13,803 bases of DNA, from contig CAYWZO010000049.1 of the NCBI GenBank assembly GCA_964462865.1, forward strand, positions 1-13,803, in the 5' to 3' direction. This document shows, piece after piece, positions 9,726 to 13,803 of the stretch (its first letter is position 1; each line of letters begins with the position of its first letter). Source of the stretch: Fen-1077 sp964462865 (GTDB taxonomy: Bacteria > Chloroflexota > Dehalococcoidia > Dehalococcoidales > RBG-16-60-22). The notes under the pieces are model-generated. The model saw only the letters and a program-made list of their open reading frames with translations. It was not told the DNA's origin and did not search any database. Made by a program: the position numbers and the translations under genes.

Positions 9726-10724
9726 ATGACAGTGGCAGAGAGTACCAGTGACCCTGTAATCGCGGTGGATATCGGCGGCACCAAGGTATTAACAGCGGTA
9801 TTTTCCGCCGGCGGTAAAATGCTGGCTAAAGACAGCCGCCCCACACAAGCCCGGCAGGGCGTCGACGCGGTCATCGAGAGGGTTGCCGCAGCTATTGACA
9901 CGCTGCAAAAACAAAGCGATATCGCACCAGGTGGTATCTGTATCGCCTGCGCGGGGGGAATCGATACCGGGCGGGGGGTGGTGGTTACGCCTTCCCCGCA
10001 CCTGCCGGACTGGGCCGATGTCCCGCTGGCAGACGTTATCCGGGAAAGGTATCATGTACCCACCTTTATTGTCAACGACGCCAGTGCCGCCGCTTTAGGG
10101 GAACACCGTTACGGGGCGGGCCGGGGAATAAAAAACCTGGTATTACTCACGCTGGGTACGGGTATCGGCGGGGGCATCATCGCCGATGGCAGGCTGTACC
10201 TGGGGGCGGTGGGTGCCGCCGCCGAGCTCGGCCACATGACCGTCGAGGCCGACGGGCCGGCCTGCGGCTGCGGAAACAGGGGCTGTCTGGAGATGCTGGC
10301 TTCCGGTACGGCCATCGCCGGGGACGCCATGAGCCGCCTGCGGCGGGGAGAAAAATCCAGCCTTTTGGAGATAGCGGGCGGGAAGATAAGTAGAGTTACC
10401 GCCGAGATGGTGGGTAAGGCCGCCCGCCAAGGCGACAGACTGGCACAGGAAGTGATATCGAGGGCGGCCTATTACCTGGGCGTCGGCATGGTCAACATCG
10501 TTAATATTTTTAATCCGGAGATGATTATCCTCGGCGGGGGGATGGCGGAGATGGGTGACCTGCTCATCGAGCCGGGACGCCGGATAGTCGCGGAGCGCGC
10601 CTTTTCCATTTCGGCGCGGGCGGTACGCATCGTCACGGCGCAGCTCGGCAACGAGGCGGGCATCTACGGCGCGGCGGCTTTCGCTCTGGATAAAATGCGA
10701 GGAAAGCAGTATGAAGGTACGTAA
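9726..10724 (+). CDS. ROK-family sugar kinase, probably glucokinase
   Basis: ROK kinases phosphorylate hexoses with ATP in the cytoplasm; glucose is the most likely substrate here because galU follows. With the ATG at 9726 the protein has 332 residues. The phosphate-binding motif DIGGTK is near residues 14-19 and the catalytic Asp is in FIVNDASAAALGE. The second glycine-rich motif is TLGTGIGGG. The ROK zinc site is seen in the ELGH motif plus CGCGNRGCLE. GGGM near the C-terminal end fits the adenosine-binding region. An upstream in-frame TTG at 9690, one base after the hydrolase stop, would add 12 A-rich, hydrophilic codons. Neither start has a good ribosome binding site, so the start is uncertain. 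The 3' end overlaps galU by 14 bases. Other ROK substrates, such as N-acetylmannosamine, or a polyphosphate donor, cannot be ruled out. Confidence 0.88.
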   Translation: MTVAESTSDPVIAVDIGGTKVLTAVFSAGGKMLAKDSRPTQARQGVDAVIERVAAAIDTLQKQSDIAPGGICIACAGGIDTGRGVVVTPSPHLPDWADVPLADVIRERYHVPTFIVNDASAAALGEHRYGAGRGIKNLVLLTLGTGIGGGIIADGRLYLGAVGAAAELGHMTVEADGPACGCGNRGCLEMLASGTAIAGDAMSRLRRGEKSSLLEIAGGKISRVTAEMVGKAARQGDRLAQEVISRAAYYLGVGMVNIVNIFNPEMIILGGGMAEMGDLLIEPGRRIVAERAFSISARAVRIVTAQLGNEAGIYGAAAFALDKMRGKQYEGT

Positions 10725-11586
10725 AGCGGTAATCACAGCAGCGGGATGGGGTACCCGGTTCCTCCCAGTTACCCGTTCCCAGCCCAAGGAGATGCTCCCC
10801 CTGGTCGACCGGCCGCTCATCCAGTACGCGGTGGAAGAATCAATGAAAGCCGGCATCGAGCAGATTATCATGGTCACGGCAATGGGCAAGCGGGCCATCG
10901 AGGACTATTTCGACCGCCACCTGGACCTGGAACACTTCCTGGAGGAGAGAGGCGAAACGGAGTTATTGAGAAAGACGCTTGAGATTTCCAGCCTGGTGGA
11001 CATCTGCTATGTCCGGCAGAAGGAGCAGCTGGGCCTGGGGCACGCTATTCTCATGGTCAAGGATGTGGTCGGCAACGAGCCCTTTGCCGTTGTCCTCCCC
11101 GACGACATTATCAGCGGTAAAGTGCCCGGTTTGAAGCAGATAATTGAGGTCTATGAAAAATACCGGGCCAGCGTGGTCGCGGTGGAGAAGGTCAGCGATG
11201 AGGATATCGTAAAATATGGCGTTATCGAGTCGAAGAAGGAAGCCAAGGGAGTCTACGAGGTCTTGAGCCTGGTGGAGAAGCCGACGCTGGCGCAGGCGCC
11301 CTCTCGTCTGGGCATCGTGGGCAGGTATGTCCTCACGCCCCGGATATTCGATGTCCTCCGGCTCACCCCGCCGGGTAAGAACGGCGAGATACAATTGACC
11401 GATGCCCTGCAGTTGCTGCTGAAGCAGTCTTTCTGCGAAGGTCTCTACGCCTGCGAACTTGAAGGCACCCGCTATGATGCCGGTACGCCGCTGGGCTGGC
11501 TCAAGGCCAACGCGGCGATGGCCTTGAAACGTAAAGATATCGGCCCGGCGCTAAGGGAATATTTGAAAGAGTTACTGGGGGCATAA
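10711..11586 (+). CDS. galU: UTP-glucose-1-phosphate uridylyltransferase
   Basis: The enzyme makes UDP-glucose from UTP and glucose 1-phosphate, the entry point to glucosylated polymers and glycolipids. The 291-residue length is usual. The N-terminal nucleotide-binding motif AGWGTRFLPVT is followed by PKEMLPLVDRPLIQYAVEE. VLPDDI (near residue 130) carries metal- and sugar-binding aspartates, and EKP appears near 190. GEIQLTDAL and RYDAGTPLGWL near the C-terminal end are family signatures. The ATG at 10711 has GAGGAA (10699-10704) upstream and lies within the end of the ROK kinase gene, so translation is probably coupled. Together the kinase and GalU bracket the phosphoglucomutase step, which is not encoded here. 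No hairpin with a U-tract follows the stop. Confidence 0.95.
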   Translation: MKVRKAVITAAGWGTRFLPVTRSQPKEMLPLVDRPLIQYAVEESMKAGIEQIIMVTAMGKRAIEDYFDRHLDLEHFLEERGETELLRKTLEISSLVDICYVRQKEQLGLGHAILMVKDVVGNEPFAVVLPDDIISGKVPGLKQIIEVYEKYRASVVAVEKVSDEDIVKYGVIESKKEAKGVYEVLSLVEKPTLAQAPSRLGIVGRYVLTPRIFDVLRLTPPGKNGEIQLTDALQLLLKQSFCEGLYACELEGTRYDAGTPLGWLKANAAMALKRKDIGPALREYLKELLGA

Positions 11587-11651
11587 GTATTTCGTCATTG
11601 CTTACTCACTTTAATTTTATCAAGTATCTTGGCAGTGGCGTTTTAGTCCGA

Positions 11652-11681
11652 TTGACAGCCGGCAGGCCGTAAACTTAAAAT
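11652..11681 (+). promoter_or_regulatory. Predicted sigma-70-type promoter of alaS
   Basis: TTGACA (11652-11657) is followed after 18 nt by TAAAAT (11676-11681), a perfect -35 box and a -10 box with five of six matches. A start near 11688 gives a leader of about 32 nt, too short for a T-box or similar leader. It allows alaS to be expressed independently of the galU unit, although read-through from galU is possible because I see no terminator. Confidence 0.7.
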
Positions 11682-11719
11682 CATATTGATAATTCCGTCG
11701 TTTTGTCCGGAGTAATTCT

Positions 11720-13803
11720 GTGAATAGTGATGAGATTCGTACCGCCTTTTTAAAGTTCTTCGAGGAGAAAGGGCACAAGGTCATCCCCGGCTCTTCGCTG
11801 GTACCTAAAGACGACCCCACCCTGCTGCTGACCAACGCCGGCATGGTGCAGATAAAGCCCTATTTCCTCGGTGAGGCCGTGCCCCCCAGCCGCCGCCTGG
11901 CCTCCTGCCAGAAATGTTTCCGCACTTCGGATATCGAGTCGGTAGGCGATGCCACCCACCTGACCTTCTTCGAGATGCTGGGCAACTTCAGTGTCGGCGA
12001 TTACTTTAAAAAAGAGGCCATCGCCTGGGCCTGGGAGTTTGTTACGGAGCGGATGAAGATATCCCCCGAGAGACTGTGGATTACCATTTTCCTCGATGAT
12101 GACGAGGCTTTTAAATACTGGCGGCAGATAGGCATCCCCGAGTCGAAGATAATCAGGTGCGGTGAGGAAGACAACTTCTGGGGGCCGGCGGGTAGCTCCG
12201 GTCCCTGCGGGCCGTGCAGCGAGATTCATTACGATTTCGGTGTTGAGAAAGGCTGCGGGAAGGCGGACTGCAAGCCCAACTGCGAGTGCGGCAGGTTCAC
12301 CGAGCTTTGGAACCTGGTCTTTACCCAGTACAACCAGGACGAGGCGGGCCACCGCACGCCGCTGCCCAGGCCGAACATCGATACCGGCATGGGCCTGGAG
12401 AGACTGACCACAATAATGGCGGGCAAGGACTCCTTTTACGAGACCGACCTTTTTACCCCGCTGGTGGGCATTGTCTCCGGTCTGGCGGGTAAAAAATACG
12501 GTGCCGGTGCTGACGACGATAACGCCATGAGGGTAGTGGCCGAGCACGGCCGCGCCCTGGCCTTCCTTATAGCTGACGGTGTCATGCCGGATAACGAGGG
12601 GCGGGGCTATGTTTTAAGGCGGCTCTTGAGGCGGGCGGCGCTGTTCGGGCGGAGGCTGGGGCTGGACAGGCCGTTCCTGGCGGATATCGCCAGGGCCGCC
12701 GTGAAGAAAATGCATCATGTTTACCCCGAACTAAAGCAGCGGCAGGACTATATTGATAAAATTATCACGCTGGAAGAAACCAGGTTCGAGGAAACGCTGA
12801 ACACGGGGCTGGAGATAATTGATAATTTAACACCAGCGTCAGCAACACAAGTGTCAAAAAATAACGTTCAACCTTCTGCTGCCGCAACTCTATTTAAAAA
12901 GCCAGAAAAAATAATTTCTGGGATTGAAGCATTCAAGCTATATGACACCTACGGCTTTCCGGTCGAGCTGACTAAAGAAATTGTAGCTAAATCTGGCTTC
13001 ACCGTGGACATGGACGGTTTTGAAAAAGAGATGGAGAAGCAGCGCGAGCGGGCGCGCGCCGCCCACAAGTTCGATAAAGCCGCCGGCGGGGCGGAACCGG
13101 CCAGGCTCGATGTGGCCAGCACGGAGTTCACCGGCTACACCTGCCTGGAGCAGCCAGCCAAGATTGTCAGGCTGCTGGTAGATGGCACAGAAGTGGATAG
13201 TATCAAAGCGGGACAGGCAGCGGGCATTGTGCTCAATACTACTCCGTTCTACGGCGAGATGGGCGGCCAGGTGGGTGATACCGGGGAAATAACCGGGGTA
13301 GATGGGAAATTTACCGTCACCGATACAGTACGTGTCCAAGCGGATATTATCTTACACCAGGGAAAAGTCAGAGAAGGGTCTTTGCAAGTCGGTGAAGAGG
13401 TAGAGGCAGTGGTGGACATGGAACGGCGGCGGGACATCGCCCGTAATCATACCGCCACCCATCTCCTGCAGGCGGCCCTGCGGGAAGTACTTGGCGAGCA
13501 CATCCAGCAGCGGGGCTCGCTGGTGGCCCCGGAACGCTTACGCTTCGACTTCTCCCACCTGGCGGCCATGACGCCGGACGAGATTCAGGCGGTGCAGCGC
13601 CTCGTTAACGATAAAATACGCCGCAATCTGAAAGTCTCCGGTGAATTTACCGGCTACAAAAAGGCCGTGGCGGCGGGCGCTATCGCTTTATTTGATGAGA
13701 AGTACGGGGACACCGTGCGGGTAATGCGCATCGGCGAGCCGGTGGTCAGCGCCGAGCTATGCGGAGGCACCCACGTCGCCTTTACGGGCGAAATCGGCTA
13801 TTT
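11720..13803 (+). CDS. alaS: Alanine-tRNA ligase (N-terminal 694 codons, runs off the right edge)
   Basis: AlaRS charges tRNA-Ala and edits mischarged Ser or Gly. The start is GTG at 11720 (NSDEIRTAFLKFF follows), with GGAG (11709-11712) 7 nt upstream. The class II catalytic domain shows CQKCFRTSDIESVG with LTFFEMLGNFSVGDYF (motif 2 region) and NIDTGMGLERL at 219-229 (motif 3). A Cys cluster (Cys179, 184, 188, 190) replaces the shorter loop of E. coli and may bind zinc; similar clusters are known in other bacteria. The editing domain carries His577 and His581 (HTATH) and Cys681 and His685 (CGGTH), the four metal ligands. The window ends soon after, so the C-Ala domain is not seen. A 27-residue AT-rich insert lies at 371-397. 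No in-frame stop is seen in the part shown. Confidence 0.97.
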   Translation, partial: MNSDEIRTAFLKFFEEKGHKVIPGSSLVPKDDPTLLLTNAGMVQIKPYFLGEAVPPSRRLASCQKCFRTSDIESVGDATHLTFFEMLGNFSVGDYFKKEAIAWAWEFVTERMKISPERLWITIFLDDDEAFKYWRQIGIPESKIIRCGEEDNFWGPAGSSGPCGPCSEIHYDFGVEKGCGKADCKPNCECGRFTELWNLVFTQYNQDEAGHRTPLPRPNIDTGMGLERLTTIMAGKDSFYETDLFTPLVGIVSGLAGKKYGAGADDDNAMRVVAEHGRALAFLIADGVMPDNEGRGYVLRRLLRRAALFGRRLGLDRPFLADIARAAVKKMHHVYPELKQRQDYIDKIITLEETRFEETLNTGLEIIDNLTPASATQVSKNNVQPSAAATLFKKPEKIISGIEAFKLYDTYGFPVELTKEIVAKSGFTVDMDGFEKEMEKQRERARAAHKFDKAAGGAEPARLDVASTEFTGYTCLEQPAKIVRLLVDGTEVDSIKAGQAAGIVLNTTPFYGEMGGQVGDTGEITGVDGKFTVTDTVRVQADIILHQGKVREGSLQVGEEVEAVVDMERRRDIARNHTATHLLQAALREVLGEHIQQRGSLVAPERLRFDFSHLAAMTPDEIQAVQRLVNDKIRRNLKVSGEFTGYKKAVAAGAIALFDEKYGDTVRVMRIGEPVVSAELCGGTHVAFTGEIGY
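12830..12910 (+). other. AT-rich in-frame insert within alaS
   Basis: These 81 bases encode residues 371-397 of AlaRS, a polar stretch rich in Ala, Ser, Thr, Asn, Gln and Lys with little sign of fold. They lie between TLNTGLEIIDNL and ISGIEAFKLYDTYGFP. By hand count 33 of 81 bases are G or C (41%), well below the rest of the gene. The codons are A- or T-ending (tca, caa, gca, cca) where neighbours prefer G or C. E. coli AlaRS has fewer than ten residues between the same landmarks. Confidence 0.6.

Noticed and set aside
10143..10898. Minus-strand open frame of 251 codons opposite the kinase and galU
   Set aside because: It crosses two real genes on the other strand and has no domain that I can recognise.
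11587..11719. T-box or other riboswitch before alaS
   Set aside because: The predicted leader is only about 32 nt, and no T-box core sequence or specifier stem is visible. No terminator hairpin was found in this gap either.
12251..12280. Cys cluster in AlaRS as a novel zinc finger
   Set aside because: Similar Cys-rich loops at this position are known in AlaRS of several bacterial groups, so it is not unusual.
11750..12547. Minus-strand open frame of 265 codons opposite alaS
   Set aside because: alaS is unmistakable on the plus strand, so this is a shadow.

Overview
The window is a gene-dense bacterial chromosomal segment of housekeeping genes with fairly high GC (high fifties to about 60% by eye). 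It has no rRNA, tRNA, CRISPR array, insertion sequence or phage gene that I can see. Several starts are TTG or GTG (rpoB, holA, alaS). The protein sequences, the Cys-rich AlaRS type, the compact RNA polymerase beta subunit and the gene set remind me of Chloroflexota, class Dehalococcoidia. This placement is an inference from family resemblance, not a database match.

Left part, minus strand (1-5731): a lipoprotein gene (5670-5098), then rpoB (4863-1096), then the first 369 codons of rpoC, which runs off the left edge. rpoB and rpoC overlap by 14 bases. The usual upstream partners rplJ and rplL are absent. rpoBC has its own near-consensus promoter (TTGACA, 18 nt, TATTAT) about 150 nt upstream of a TTG start with a strong ribosome binding site.

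Middle part (5768-7742): a short NfeD-like membrane protein gene (plus strand) has an extended -10 promoter so close to its ATG that the transcript should be nearly leaderless. It converges on, and overlaps by 11 bases, a minus-strand pair: a small HEAT-like protein gene followed by a divergent YchF-family gene. That pair has its own TTGACA-17-AATAAT promoter, divergent from holA.

Right part, plus strand (7759-13803): holA (DNA polymerase III delta), an alpha/beta hydrolase, a ROK-family sugar kinase (probably glucokinase) and galU follow each other closely enough to form one operon. The kinase and galU overlap by 14 bases and would supply glucose 6-phosphate and UDP-glucose, with phosphoglucomutase not in the window. 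alaS follows behind its own TTGACA-18-TAAAAT promoter and is cut by the right edge after the editing-site CGGTH motif.

I did not find a new multi-gene system. The points most worth a second look are the YchF-like protein with altered switch I and switch II residues, an AT-rich in-frame insert in alaS, the palindromes at the holA promoter, and the nearly leaderless nfeD-like gene.
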